From Aurantiochytrium sp. KH105 (Eukaryota; Sar; Bigyra; Thraustochytrida; Thraustochytriidae): DNA of 64,000 nucleotides. Shown one piece after another: positions 48,105 to 58,532 of this stretch. The stretch covers positions 310,001 through 374,000 of the forward strand of contig BGKB01000046.1 of NCBI GenBank assembly GCA_003116975.1, in the 5' to 3' direction. How positions within the stretch are numbered: the stretch's first letter is position 1; each line of letters opens with the position of its first letter. The notes below the pieces were generated by a model that made no database searches, was not told the origin of the DNA, and saw only the letters and a program-made list of their open reading frames with translations. Both the position numbers and the translations under genes were made by a program.

Positions 48105-50003
48105 TCAGATAAGAATCGTTCGTTGATCCACAGCAAAGGCGAGAATGCGAAAGACAATACGGTCGATCAGACCGCCGCGCGCAACAGCGCGGGGATCTGG
48201 TGGATCCGTGAGATACTTTTTAAAAAGCGCTGCAATGAGAACTTGACTCGCCTTTTCGAAGCGTAAAGCCGGGCGACAGGCAATGCGCTCGCGAACGATT
48301 GCCGTCGCTATAGCTGCAGGGAATGCTTGATTGCTGTCGAGAGAGTTGCCTCCGAGATCCAAGAGGAGGAGACTCCGGTTCTGCTCCAGCGTCGACATGA
48401 GCACGGTTGCGGGCTCCAAAGTGTGCCGGATTTCAGCCTTGCGACAGGCTGGTTGCAATTTACGAAAGCGTACCAGACCTACCTGCCGCAGCATCAAGCT
48501 CTGCAGGGATGTGTTTGTGCGAATGAGCTCAGCCAAAGCCGCCATTGCGCGTGTACAGCTCTCCTGATCAGAGATTGGGTTTCTTGAAAGATCAAGGTGC
48601 TTCAATTGACGCGGAGCAGCGCGCTCGAGTGTTCCTGCGAGGTTTTGAAAGCCAATCTCCGAGAATTCGTTGCCTGCGAGACCTAGTCTCGCAAGACTGC
48701 GTGAGCTCTTGAGGATTTGGCACATGAGGGCAGCTCCACGATCACCGAGTCGGTTGTCCGCAAGCTCAAGCTCGCGAAGGTTTTTGTGCAGGGCAAGTGA
48801 TTTGACGATTGTAGCCAGCGCATGGGCCCCGAGACCGTTTGACTGCAGGTTAAGATGCGCAAGCGACGGGCAGGCACATATCATGTGCGCTAATGCATAG
48901 GGAGCGGCCCCAAGGCGGTCACCCAGCGCATTGAAGCCAAGATCGATTCGGAGAAGTCCGCGAGGTCTGGAAAAGGCCTGGTTGTTCACAAAGGTGGCAT
49001 AGCACTTGGGGCCCATGAAGTTTCCGCCGAGGTCGAGCGTGTGAAGATAGGGGGAGTTGCGAACAAGACTCGCAAGTGCCAATGCTGCGTGAGAAGCCAC
49101 TTGATAAACGGGATTGCCAGCGTCGTCGGTACCCTCACAGCGCCCTCTTCCAAGCCAGTTTCCGTGAAGGTCAAGCGAGCGTAACCTCTTCTTTGACAGG
49201 ACCAATGCACTGAGTAGGGGTTGTAGCTCGGCGTCTTCGAATTTGCTGTTACGAAGACTGAGCGAAAACAACTCAACTTGGACGCCGAGAGCATTGCCGA
49301 GCTCGCGTGCAATCTCTAAGCGCTCCGTGAGTTTTTTGCGCGCCCCAAAGCCGCACCGTTCGAGTGTGACACTCTTTGCATGTACAAAGACGGCGAGGGC
49401 ATCGAGTGTCTCGGCCATGCGACCGCGCCAGCCAATCGTGTGCAGCTCGTAGGGATCATCCATGCTGGTGAGCAGGGCAAGAGCGTCGCGTAGAGGGCTT
49501 GGCGGCAGTTTGTTGACTTCTTGCAGCCACAGAGCGGCTTTTGCTTGAAGTTTTCGCTCCCTTTCACGTTGCGCCTCGAGCTGTGCTTTTGCCTCCATCC
49601 GTTTCTGCAGTTCGCTAGCAAAGTCTGCCATCTTAGCAATGCCTTTCCAGTGTTTGTATTTTGCTTGGATGCGTCGCGCCGCAGCATTCTCTCGTGCTCG
49701 TCTCTTACGCCCATGGTGCTGGCGTTCTTGTCGTGCAAGCTGATCGATGCGAAGAAGTTCATTGCGGCGCCGTTCGGGACGCGATAGAGGAAATATACCC
49801 TCTGGACATGTTTCGTCGCGCGTGCAGAGCGGTGGAAGGCTTCCGAGCACGGCCTCTGCCCCTCGCACAGGAACGGGCGCGAGTTTCGAGCGCGCTGCGC
49901 GTGCAAGAACACTCGGGTTCTTGAGGTCTTTCTTTCGCTGCTCTTTGCGCCAGCGCTCAAGCTGCTTTTTGGGCAGTCGATGCGGCACAGGCTCGCTGCC
50001 CAT
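48105..50003 (-). CDS. Leucine-rich-repeat protein with IQ-like motif
   Basis: Predicted protein of 632 residues. A basic N-terminal segment holds an IQ-like, calmodulin-binding candidate (AARRIQAKYKHWKG, about 120) and a charged helix (about 140-165). From about residue 230 to 545, ribonuclease-inhibitor-type LRRs of roughly 28-30 residues follow, with repeated L-x-x-L-D/N-L-x-x-N-x-L/I-G patterns: LRSLDLHGNWLG, LHTLDLGGNFMG, LLRIDLGFNALGD, LAHLNLQSNGLG, LRELELADNRLGD, LARLGLAGNEFSE, LKHLDLSRNPISD. Such proteins are scaffolds, and many protist relatives are axonemal; the role here is unknown. The start at 50003 (MGSEPV...) was chosen. The frame runs to 50318, but that extension is encoded by a purine/pyrimidine simple-repeat tract and is probably leader. 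Confidence 0.8.
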   Translation of the reverse strand: MGSEPVPHRLPKKQLERWRKEQRKKDLKNPSVLARAARSKLAPVPVRGAEAVLGSLPPLCTRDETCPEGIFPLSRPERRRNELLRIDQLARQERQHHGRKRRARENAAARRIQAKYKHWKGIAKMADFASELQKRMEAKAQLEAQRERERKLQAKAALWLQEVNKLPPSPLRDALALLTSMDDPYELHTIGWRGRMAETLDALAVFVHAKSVTLERCGFGARKKLTERLEIARELGNALGVQVELFSLSLRNSKFEDAELQPLLSALVLSKKRLRSLDLHGNWLGRGRCEGTDDAGNPVYQVASHAALALASLVRNSPYLHTLDLGGNFMGPKCYATFVNNQAFSRPRGLLRIDLGFNALGDRLGAAPYALAHMICACPSLAHLNLQSNGLGAHALATIVKSLALHKNLRELELADNRLGDRGAALMCQILKSSRSLARLGLAGNEFSEIGFQNLAGTLERAAPRQLKHLDLSRNPISDQESCTRAMAALAELIRTNTSLQSLMLRQVGLVRFRKLQPACRKAEIRHTLEPATVLMSTLEQNRSLLLLDLGGNSLDSNQAFPAAIATAIVRERIACRPALRFEKASQVLIAALFKKYLTDPPDPRAVARGGLIDRIVFRILAFAVDQRTILI

Positions 50004-50721
50004 CCTCACGGACCCTCGGGCTGCACGCGCTGTAGTGCTAGCACATGCGCGGTCTGCCGGCAGCTCGTCCACTCTGGCAGCTCTTCTCCGCTCCACGATG
50101 CTGTCGTTCTCGATGCCGCCATCCTGCGAGTTCTCAGCTTGAAGGTGTGCGCATGTGCAAAAAGAAGGGGGGGAAAAGGAAAGAAGGAAGGGAGGAAGAA
50201 AGGAAGGGAAACAACTTGAAAGAAAACACGAGCCACCGGCAAATTGACCACCGCAGCTGAGAAGGACACGGGAAAACGCTGTCGATCTAGTCAGAAAGAC
50301 GTGCGACCCCACGATCAAACGGTTTCGAAGCGAGGTGATGATGCTCGAATCTGATTTTGAAAATTAAATGCCAACCAAACTTGCCAGAGAATTGCGGATG
50401 TCCCTTCTATAGGCAGCTCGGTTATTCATTCCCGCTTTCAAGGTTTTTACTACTAGGCTTACGTGGGTAGCCATTTTTTTGACTCATATCTCGAGCTACG
50501 CCGTCACTTCGTGTTTCTGGTTACACAGAGGAGCTGACGAATTCTTTGACCGACTGACTGACTGACTCTCTGTCTGAGTGATTGGCTGGCCGGTGGCAGA
50601 TACGTAGATCCACTCTTTCCAGAACAGACATCTGTGCAAAGAATGAGAATTGTAGTAACATAAGTAACGAGAATTGTGGGGTATTTATTAGTCATCCATC
50701 CATTCGACCATATATCTAAGC
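50004..50721. other. Intergenic region, LRR gene to COSTARS gene
   Basis: 718 bp. Contains a plus-strand purine-rich tract (about 50160-50222), a GACT-type short repeat (about 50550-50570) and AT-rich DNA near the COSTARS stop. No gene seen. Confidence 0.45.
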
Positions 50722-52707
50722 TCAGTCGGCATGGGAGCGCGCCGTGTAGTAGCCACGCTCAGAGGAGGAGGACGCGTACGACGCGCTTGAAAAGCGACGA
50801 CTGATGCGCCAATTGTTGGTGCCTTCCGCAATACCGTCAGCGAACCCAGCAGCGCTCTCGGCTAGCTTGCTACCAGCCAGTGACACCATGGACGCGACGC
50901 CATCGGAGCAAGAGGGAAGCTCGTACTCGTCACCGTTCACACTGGATCGAGCATCATTGTTGTCATCATCGGCAAACTGGGTGGCGTTGAAACGACGTCG
51001 AGAGCGACGCTGACTCCAACGAGGTCCTTCCGCGTCGGCGTCCGAGGAGCGGAAGCGCGAGTAGCGGTTTCTCGGGCTTTCGCCTTCCTGACGCCGTCGG
51101 CGCCAAGAGAGGCGGCTGCGCAGCGAGGCGCGTGAATGGCTCGAATGTTGCGGCTCTTGAGCGTCGGTGTTGGCTGCAGCGGTGCGTAAAAGAGAAGGAC
51201 CCGAGCGATCGCTCGGCACGAGTGGCTCCTCTGCGACATCATTGTCCTCCTCAACTTCTTCTTCGTAGTCATCATTGAAGTCCAACTCCTCTTCTTCCTC
51301 GTACATTTCGCTCTCGTTATCGTCGGAGGCGTCTGCGATATCATCAAACGTCTCTTCGGCCTCTTCGAGAACATGTGCAAGGCTTCCACTGGCCTCAGCC
51401 TGACACAGCCCTGTACGGGTCGAGCCTGATGCTCGTTCCTCGTGGAGGCTGCTGCTGTTGCTGCGCGATGCTGCCACGGAAGAGCATTCTTCCTCCTCTA
51501 TCTCGACAGCAACGCCGTCGGCCTCTTCTTCTTCCTCCTCTTCCTCCTCCTCTTCATGATAGTCGTCATAATCCTGGGCGACGGCAGGGGCTGCCGAGCC
51601 TGCGCGGTCTTGGGGTGCTGAAGATGACCGCTGCATCGAGAGTCTGTGCAGAATCGAATTTGCGCTACGCCTGTTGCCAGAAAAGCTGCGTGCGATGGAC
51701 CTACGAAGCGTAGTAAGCTTCGATTGGCTTGACGCGAGGTGCTTGCTCGTGTCGCCGCCAAGAGCGACCTTTGCATCCGGATACCCGTAGGTGTTGAAGC
51801 GCTGAGGAGGAGGTGCTGACAAGAAGCGCTTGAGATTGGGCGTCTGCGACATTTTAGCCGAGTTGCCAAACTGGCCGTGATCCTTGGGCGCTTCGTAGGC
51901 GGAAAAGGTGATATGCTGACGGCCCGTTTCGGCGGTCGTGGCGCGCTGAAGGCGAGCACTCGGAGGTCGCGGATCAAACTTTTTCCAATGGCCATCGCTA
52001 ATTCGCGATGAATATGATGCTGAAGAGGAAGACGACGACGAGGAACGTGCACTTGAAATTGAGGTTGAACTTGCGGTGTTCAAAGACACGGTAGAGGAAG
52101 CGGATGAAGGAGATGCTGACTTGGAGCGCGAGAAGCGATCGAAGTCAATGTCCGCCAAAGGTGGGGTCGAGACCCTGAGCGAGTTGACGGTGTAGATGGT
52201 TGTCGAAGGTGACGATGCGTTGGCCTTGCGCTTGAGAGAGGTACTGTCCAAGGACGGGAGGACGCCGGGTGGGAGCATTCGCGTGGAGAGGCGCATCGAG
52301 ATTCGGGCGTTATGCTTTTTGGTTCGCCACGACTGCGCGCGCGCGACGCCTGCGCGTGTGAGCCGCACCGTGACTTGGTCGTCGCGGCCGTGAAAGAGCG
52401 GGCCTGCGCCCTCGTGCGCGACGAGGCCGCGACGCCTCGCGCCCATCAGTACGCCCGACACGGACTCCGCGTGATGCTGGTACTCGGCGTACAGCTCTCC
52501 GAAGCTGATCGCGTACTCGTCGCTGCCGTCGGCCTTTTTGGCGTGGTAGTCGACGCCAAGCTCCACGACGACCACGACCAGCTTGGTGATCTCCCTCTCC
52601 GCGCCCTCGAGCGCCTCTTGCGCGCGCCGTCGCGACGAGGAGCTCCTGTACCCAAACCTGCGCTCGCCGCGCCTGCCGCGCTCCGCGCTGCCCCGCGCCG
52701 CGGACAT
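50722..52707 (-). CDS. COSTARS-domain protein with long disordered acidic tail
   Basis: Predicted protein of 661 residues. Residues about 31-120 form a COSTARS domain, an actin-regulatory winged-helix-like module found alone in ABRACL (about 80 residues) or at the C-terminus of ABRA/STARS. Matching elements include EREITKLVVVVVELG, ISFGELYAEYQHHAESVSGVL, GARRRGLVAHEGAGPLF and HGRDDQVTVRL. The rest is predicted disordered: a Ser-rich segment (about 165-250), a middle basic region, two acidic Glu/Asp runs (about 377-410 and 452-490) and an Arg/Ser-rich C-terminus. The domain being N-terminal and followed by about 540 disordered residues is unusual. Cytoskeletal regulation is inferred from the domain only. 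The upstream 5' region is a long (GAAA)-type polypurine tract on the sense strand. Confidence 0.85.
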   Translation of the reverse strand: MSAARGSAERGRRGERRFGYRSSSSRRRAQEALEGAEREITKLVVVVVELGVDYHAKKADGSDEYAISFGELYAEYQHHAESVSGVLMGARRRGLVAHEGAGPLFHGRDDQVTVRLTRAGVARAQSWRTKKHNARISMRLSTRMLPPGVLPSLDSTSLKRKANASSPSTTIYTVNSLRVSTPPLADIDFDRFSRSKSASPSSASSTVSLNTASSTSISSARSSSSSSSSASYSSRISDGHWKKFDPRPPSARLQRATTAETGRQHITFSAYEAPKDHGQFGNSAKMSQTPNLKRFLSAPPPQRFNTYGYPDAKVALGGDTSKHLASSQSKLTTLRRSIARSFSGNRRSANSILHRLSMQRSSSAPQDRAGSAAPAVAQDYDDYHEEEEEEEEEEEADGVAVEIEEEECSSVAASRSNSSSLHEERASGSTRTGLCQAEASGSLAHVLEEAEETFDDIADASDDNESEMYEEEEELDFNDDYEEEVEEDNDVAEEPLVPSDRSGPSLLRTAAANTDAQEPQHSSHSRASLRSRLSWRRRRQEGESPRNRYSRFRSSDADAEGPRWSQRRSRRRFNATQFADDDNNDARSSVNGDEYELPSCSDGVASMVSLAGSKLAESAAGFADGIAEGTNNWRISRRFSSASYASSSSERGYYTARSHAD

Positions 52708-52828
52708 CTTCGCGCGCGCGCCGCCGCCGCCGCCGCCTTCGATCGAGGACTAGCGCAAACGCGCCAGCACGTGCGCGCCGCCTGGCCGCTCCATCCCTCC
52801 CCTTTCTTCCCTTCTTTCTTCCCTTCCT

Positions 52829-52872
<44 letters not shown>

Positions 52873-54100
52873 TCGCTTTCTTTCTTCCCTTCTTTCCTTC
52901 TTTCCTTCTTTCTGCTGGGCTCTCTCTCTCTCGCTCGCTCGCTCGCTCGCTGCCTCGCCGCACTCACTCACACCCGCGCTCGCCCCGCTTTTCGGGCGCG
53001 CGCCCTCCGTGCCCGCCCGCGCGCCTCCCTCGGCGAGCCGCGGCCGCGCGGCAGGCAGGCAGGCAGGCAGCGCGGGGCAGGGCAGGGCGGTCGGCGGTGA
53101 CGGCGAGCAGAGAGAGGGCCTCGCGATCGAGCGGCGGCGGTATGGCCAGACAGACAGTGAAGGGGGACGGCAAAAAGAGCGAGGCTCGAAGAGGGAGAAA
53201 GAAGCTCGACAAGGGAGAAGAAGAGCCGGAGGAAGAAAAGCGCACACTGGCGGCCCCAAAGATAGGATAGTGCGTATAACAGTAAATACTGGCGAAGGCA
53301 GGTGGTTGGATGGCGGCGCCGCAGCCGCAGGTGGCGAGGCAGGTGATGCGTCGACGCGGAGGCCAGGCGCAGGCAGAGCGAGAAGGGAGAAGCTGGCCGA
53401 GGTGGGTTGGGCGTTTGGCAGGGGGAGCGATGGGAGAAAAGCGGAAAGGAAGGGCGCTTTTGCTACGCTTGCTGGTGATCGTGGACCTTCTCTGGGAACG
53501 GGGACTTTCTCTCAGCGGAGGAAGGGAAGGAGAGCCCAGAGCGGCCTGGCTGGTGAGGTGACGGTTGTCTACAGCTGGCTGGCCTCGGACTCGCAGAAGC
53601 CAAGAGGAGCGATGGTCTGAGCGTGGCATGCAAGCAAGCCAAGCGATGATCTCGAACAAGTGCGTGCAAGTTGCATTGATAGTTGTGATTTCCTCGTTTC
53701 GCATTTTCTGTCGTTTCCCCCGGATGGTTATAGAGATCGGTGACGTGACCTCGCTGGCTGACTGACACTGATGGTTGTCCGTTCACAGCTTTGCTCGCCA
53801 CAATAATGCCGCTTTCCGCCAGTGGCGAGGCCCAAGCCGAGCCTCTTTTTCTTCGCTAGGCCTACTGTTTTGCAATCTCCTCTTTGTCTCTTCAAAAAAA
53901 AAAAAACTATTCTCCGAGCTCGTCCAAGCTGGTGCAAATCTGCACGCCTGGTGCAGCGCGGTCGCGCATACGGGGTGAACTGGAGCCTGCTCGCGAGCGA
54001 CGAACGAGCGAGAGACAAATTGCGCGCTCGCTCCTGCTTGCGCCCCCGTTCCTGAATCTCGCGCAGAGCGTACGGCAAAAGAAAGGAGGGGTGAACCGAG
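52708..54100. other. Divergent intergenic region with polypyrimidine tract
   Basis: 1.4 kb between the COSTARS gene (-) and the PH-like gene (+). Contains the tract at 52791-52912, a CTCG repeat near 52930-52950, a GGCA repeat near 53055-53070 and one TAGGCCTA palindrome (53857-53864). Open frames on both strands are low-complexity and unsupported. Confidence 0.45.
52791..52912. repeat. Long polypyrimidine tract with (TTTC)n core
   Basis: About 120 bp of almost pure C/T on the plus strand (one G near 52876), with a core of about twelve TTTC units, 85-205 bp upstream of the COSTARS start. The mirror symmetry is suitable for triplex (H-DNA) formation. Confidence 0.9.
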
Positions 54101-55837
54101 ATGCACAACACCGGAGGAGGATACAGCAACGCGCCGTCGTCAGGCTATGGCGGTGCAAACGGAGCGAGCTACGGTGCGCAGACGTACGGATCGGCGTACG
54201 GAGGTCCCGGTGCGCAGCCGCCTTCCGCTCAAACATACTCTGGCGCGCCGCAAGCTTCTTGGCAGGCTCCAGAGTCGTCCTACTCCACCTCGTCCTCGAG
54301 CAACGCTTATTCGTCCTCGCCTCCTGGTCAGCAACAGCAGCCCTTTACATATCAGCAAGACTCACTTGGCAACCCATCGCCTGCGCTACCGCAAGGTTCG
54401 CAGTACGGGTCAACGAGCTCTTCCTTTGCTGGCCCGAACTACCCTGGGTCCTCAACGTCGTCGGGCTATCATGGGTCAAGCATGAGCAGCGGGTACATTA
54501 ATCCGCAGCAGAACTCTGGCTACGCTGCGCCATCGAGCTACGGGTCTTCCTTTACATCGGCGCAAGGTCCATCCTCAATGTCGTCGCCGCCACTGGGCCC
54601 GCCGTTGTCATCTTCATCTTCGTCCATGCAAGGCTTTGACGCCTCGTCCTCGTCGTACACCCCGGCGTACACCGGATACGCATCGAGCCCCGGACTGGGC
54701 CCCCAGCAATCGGGCCCGCAGACCATGTATCAACAGGCGCATCAGCCTCCGCCACAGCCTGTGAGCCGAGACATTCTTGCGAGTTTCGACCCCCTTGGGG
54801 CCGGAACTGGGTCTTCTGAAGAGGTCTCGCTGTCGAGCATCATTGGCAGACTGAACAGGCTTGCGCAACGGGGCGTCCTGAGTCAAGGAGAATACTCAGC
54901 ATTGCAAGTCCTCACAGCACATGACGCGCGACGAGTCCAAAACGCGCTCAACAAGCTCGAGCATTTTGATGACCGCAGTGACGTGACAACAATTGCATAT
55001 AGTTATGACAACATGACGGCAAGGCGCGCCGCGGAACAGAGCAAACGAGAGCAGACCGCTTTTCAGCAAAGGGCCTCGGCCCGCGCGACTGCGGCGTCGC
55101 TCGCAGAGCAGGAGAAGCAGCGCCGCGAAGCAGCCCTTGCGGCAACAAAGGCCAAGAAAGATCTCGGCATCGAATCGGACGAGGAGTCAGACACCATGAG
55201 CGCCGCAGGGGAAGCCTTCGAGACAGAAACTATTGTCGACAGCGACGAGGAGCGCCGCCAAGACAAGATGACAGCCTCTCGTATGCAAGCGCGCATTGAT
55301 GCCGAAAACGCTCTCAAGTCCGCCCCCCATCCTTGTGCTGGTGGCTTCAAGGATAGCATTCCCTCGACCTTTGTATTCACAGGCGATGAACTTCTTGGCA
55401 CAATTCTCGTCCGCGTTTCCAAGAAAAAATTCTTTCGCAAGTGGAAGCCCATGTTTTTCCGACTCACGACCACGAGTGTGCGCTTATACGAAAACAATGC
55501 CGAGTACGAGAGCGGGAGCGCCGCTTCTCTCGTTTTCCCCTTGCATCCTTGCATGTCTATCGACAAGCCCGCTCTCAAACGTACATATTCCATGGCCGAC
55601 GAGACTGAACATGTGTTTTTCACCACCTTCAAGGAGAACATTCTCGATGGCATTAGCGAATTTGAGATGCCCAACAAGTACTCGAATCGCCGTCGGAATC
55701 GCAGACTCTGCAAGTTTGGTTCCACTGTGACGACAGAAATTTCTGCATTTGCGCATGCGCTGCACGGTGTCATTCTTCGTCGACGCAAGGAGCGATCGCT
55801 CGGCAGGGCGAGCGCTAACGCCGGTCGCTATTCTTAA
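54101..55837 (+). CDS. Prion-like N-terminus plus PH-like domain protein
   Basis: Predicted protein of 578 residues; no named family. Residues 1-215 are Gly/Ser/Tyr/Gln/Pro-rich with many SYG/YGS/SGY units, typical of prion-like or condensate-forming regions. A helical segment (about 240-300; LSSIIGRLNRLAQRGVLSQGEYSALQVL) and a charged coiled coil (about 305-350) follow. Residues about 430-565 look like a PH-type beta-barrel: it opens TILVRVSKKKFFRKWKPMFF with a basic first loop and runs to a final helix ISAFAHALHGVILRR. The N-terminal Tyr-rich region plus PH-like fold suggests a membrane-associated assembly factor; this is inference. The start at 54101 directly follows a purine-rich leader. 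Confidence 0.75.
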   Translation: MHNTGGGYSNAPSSGYGGANGASYGAQTYGSAYGGPGAQPPSAQTYSGAPQASWQAPESSYSTSSSSNAYSSSPPGQQQQPFTYQQDSLGNPSPALPQGSQYGSTSSSFAGPNYPGSSTSSGYHGSSMSSGYINPQQNSGYAAPSSYGSSFTSAQGPSSMSSPPLGPPLSSSSSSMQGFDASSSSYTPAYTGYASSPGLGPQQSGPQTMYQQAHQPPPQPVSRDILASFDPLGAGTGSSEEVSLSSIIGRLNRLAQRGVLSQGEYSALQVLTAHDARRVQNALNKLEHFDDRSDVTTIAYSYDNMTARRAAEQSKREQTAFQQRASARATAASLAEQEKQRREAALAATKAKKDLGIESDEESDTMSAAGEAFETETIVDSDEERRQDKMTASRMQARIDAENALKSAPHPCAGGFKDSIPSTFVFTGDELLGTILVRVSKKKFFRKWKPMFFRLTTTSVRLYENNAEYESGSAASLVFPLHPCMSIDKPALKRTYSMADETEHVFFTTFKENILDGISEFEMPNKYSNRRRNRRLCKFGSTVTTEISAFAHALHGVILRRRKERSLGRASANAGRYS

Positions 55838-56229
55838 AAGTGCCATGTTCCGAGTCATACTTGCTTTGCAGAAAGAAAATCGAAGTGTTTGAGGCTACGA
55901 CCAGGACTCCTGCAGCCGCCGCGACATTCCATCTAGCTAACGAAGGAGCTTTCTTTCCTTTTTCAGCAATAAGAGTGCGGGCAGCCTTGTTGCCTTCTTT
56001 GTGTGTTTGGTTCTTGTTCGCCTTGTTTGTTTTCTTGGAGAAGGAAAGCATGCAAGTCGCATCAACAAGCCTTCAATTGCGGAAAGAATCGAGGCCTTTC
56101 CACCGATACATGACTCGAAACACTTAAGGATGCGCGATGCGCACGCTCAACGAAAAAGACCAAAAGAAAATCAAAGCTCAACAGCATCAAGTAGGCAGAA
56201 AAGAAGTAAAGCAAATCAATCAAGCAACG
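55838..56229. other. Convergent 3' intergenic region
   Basis: 392 bp between the PH-like gene and AP-4 mu, holding both 3' ends. No gene seen. Confidence 0.4.
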
Positions 56230-57582
56230 CTAATTTGTCGAGAATCTGCTGACGTAGCTGGCGCTCTGCGAGACATAGCGCACCCATCGATGGGGGTTGT
56301 ACGTCCGGTGCTGCTCAACAATCCGAAGATACTTGACCTGGAGCTGAGATGCGTTAAACATGGGGATCTCGAAAGAAAGCGAAATGGGTCCAATTTCGCG
56401 CCGGATCGCTGGCGACATTGGCTCCTTGAGGTCGACCTTTGCGCGCAGCGTGTGCTCAGCGCCACCTTGAAACTTTTTAATCGTCCAAACCACCTTGTGG
56501 TCCTTGGCGCGATACTCGGCCGTCTGCCCTGCTGCAGCTGCGCCCGAGTCGAGACGGCTGCTAACGCCATTAGAACGCGCAGGGACCGGCATCGTGGCCT
56601 GCACATTAACGCCAAAATTGTTCTGCGGAAGATCTGCTCGGATCTTGACGACAATTTCGATTTGTGTCGGCGAGTTCTCCTCGACGTGAGGGTATATCCG
56701 AAATGGCGCTACAAAGTCGCTGGTGATGCGGTAGTTCATGAGCACGAACTCGCCATCTGGCGGCACGAAGTTGAGCAGCCGCATGGACTCAAAGTCGTCC
56801 AGGCGCACGCACTCGTGAAAGTTACAATCGTCAAGAACAACCGAGCCGCCATAGTTGGCCGCCTCGCTTCCTTTTCCGACAACGAGATCCTCATTGAGCG
56901 CAAGGCGGAGCGGAGGATTTCCTGAAAGGTAGCTCTTCATGACGATGCTGCCATCAATATGCGAGCTCAGCGTGTACCCGTTGCCGTTGAAGAGCATGGT
57001 GAGACGTTCGAGTATGTCGACAAAGATTTCGTTGCGCTGCTGACCAGACTTGGCGGCCAGAGTGACGGGCTTGTACACTGAAGAGGACGGCGTGGTTTTC
57101 TGGTTCATTGTGGGCATCTTGAAGGAATTCGCCTGCTTGATCATGTCGACCATGACCGGCTCGTTATGGACGTGCACCTTGAGCTGCTCCGTGGATGAGA
57201 CCATGGGGTAGCCATAGTCGAGAACTTCGTCGAGGAGCTCGTAAATGAGGACAAAATTCTTGCGGATGGCCTCCTCCGACAGCACGCCGCAGTAGTCCTT
57301 GAAAAGCTTGGCCAGACGGGCGAGGAGCTCGAGGGCAAAATTTGGCGAGACATTGTATTTGGTCGTGCACACAAAGTAGAGCCCGCTTTGCTTGATGAAG
57401 ATGTAGTTCACGCCGTCAATGTTGAAGCACGGCGGGGCCTCGCTGCCGCCGTCACCCTTCCAGAACTTGACGCTGTGAAAGAAGACCTCCGCGGTGCCCT
57501 TGTCCACGTCGCTCCTAAAGTTTCGACTAATGATCGTGTCGCCGCGTGGCGACAAAATGTAGAACTGGCTCACGGAGAACAT
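56230..57582 (-). CDS. AP4M1: AP-4 adaptor complex mu subunit
   Basis: Predicted protein of 450 residues, the medium subunit of the AP-4 vesicle coat adaptor that selects cargo at the trans-Golgi network. The N-terminal longin-like domain (about 1-140) begins MFSVSQFYILSPRGD and holds SGLYFVCTTKYNVSP and YELLDEVLDYGYP. The C-terminal mu-homology domain (about 170-450) begins RNEIFVDILERLTMLF, with LDDFESMRLLNFVPPDGEF and the final NPHRWVRYVSQSASYV. That last block matches NPHKWVRHLSHSDAYV of human AP4M1 and separates it from AP-1, AP-2 and AP-3. The start at 57582 gives the family N-terminus; 16 Arg-rich codons upstream also lack a stop. The name is by resemblance. Confidence 0.9.
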   Translation of the reverse strand: MFSVSQFYILSPRGDTIISRNFRSDVDKGTAEVFFHSVKFWKGDGGSEAPPCFNIDGVNYIFIKQSGLYFVCTTKYNVSPNFALELLARLAKLFKDYCGVLSEEAIRKNFVLIYELLDEVLDYGYPMVSSTEQLKVHVHNEPVMVDMIKQANSFKMPTMNQKTTPSSSVYKPVTLAAKSGQQRNEIFVDILERLTMLFNGNGYTLSSHIDGSIVMKSYLSGNPPLRLALNEDLVVGKGSEAANYGGSVVLDDCNFHECVRLDDFESMRLLNFVPPDGEFVLMNYRITSDFVAPFRIYPHVEENSPTQIEIVVKIRADLPQNNFGVNVQATMPVPARSNGVSSRLDSGAAAAGQTAEYRAKDHKVVWTIKKFQGGAEHTLRAKVDLKEPMSPAIRREIGPISLSFEIPMFNASQLQVKYLRIVEQHRTYNPHRWVRYVSQSASYVSRFSTN

Positions 57583-58532
57583 TTCTCTGGCCGTGTGTCG
57601 GCGCCCCCGCCGCCCCACCGCTCGTGCCACGCCGCGAGGCCCCGCTCGCTCGCGCGCGCGCCCGCTCCCGACCTTCGTAGGCTGCGCCTCTCTGCCCGGC
57701 CGTGTATCTTCTCCGTTGCTCGCCTTCCCCGCGTTCCCCGCGCTCCGAGTCCTCCAAGGTTGACTCTCGCGATGATGGAAACGATGCTGGCAAGGATGCC
57801 GATCGATGCTGGAAAGGATGCCAACGTTGGGAAGGATAGGATAAAGCTATGGAAAAAGGATACATCGATGCTAGAAAGCATGTCTTGCGACGCCCACATC
57901 GACCTCGCGTCAAGGGAAAATCGTTTGCTCCGCTCCGGGTGAGATTACGAGGGAAGGGCGCCAGAGGAAGTCCTTTAAAATCGTACGTGACGCATTTATG
58001 TCTGTCTCTCGGGGCGCATTTCAAGCTACAACGCCCTTTTGGAGTCGTGCATAGAATACTGACGAGTCTCGGTGTCAACCAGCCAGACCTTTCCTTCTCC
58101 ATGCTTACCTTTGCAACTAGATGCCAAGTTGAAAATTCTCCGCAACGCTCGTGGACCGCGAGGCGAGAACACATCTTCTTCTTTAAAGTAGTAATGCAAA
58201 CATGGTTCGGCTGTCAAGATGTCCTTACTTAGCAAGAAGTTCAACGCGCATCATCATATTAGATACCTCATGGCCACGAGAGCACATACTTTTGCGCCAC
58301 TCGTGCATCTTCGGTTCTTGCCTTCTGCCTACTACGACTGCTTGTTCATGCAAGGCATGAACCATCGTCATCCTCTCCGAAGCGCAATTTTTAATTTATG
58401 GCTACAGCTCAAGGCCAGGGTTTCGGTGGATGTGTGCAATTTGAGCACAATGAACTGAGAATTAAAAGACTTTGCATGTTTTCGTGAAGGAAGCCAGGTT
58501 GGTAGGTCCTGTAAGCCTGTCACTGCGCAAGT

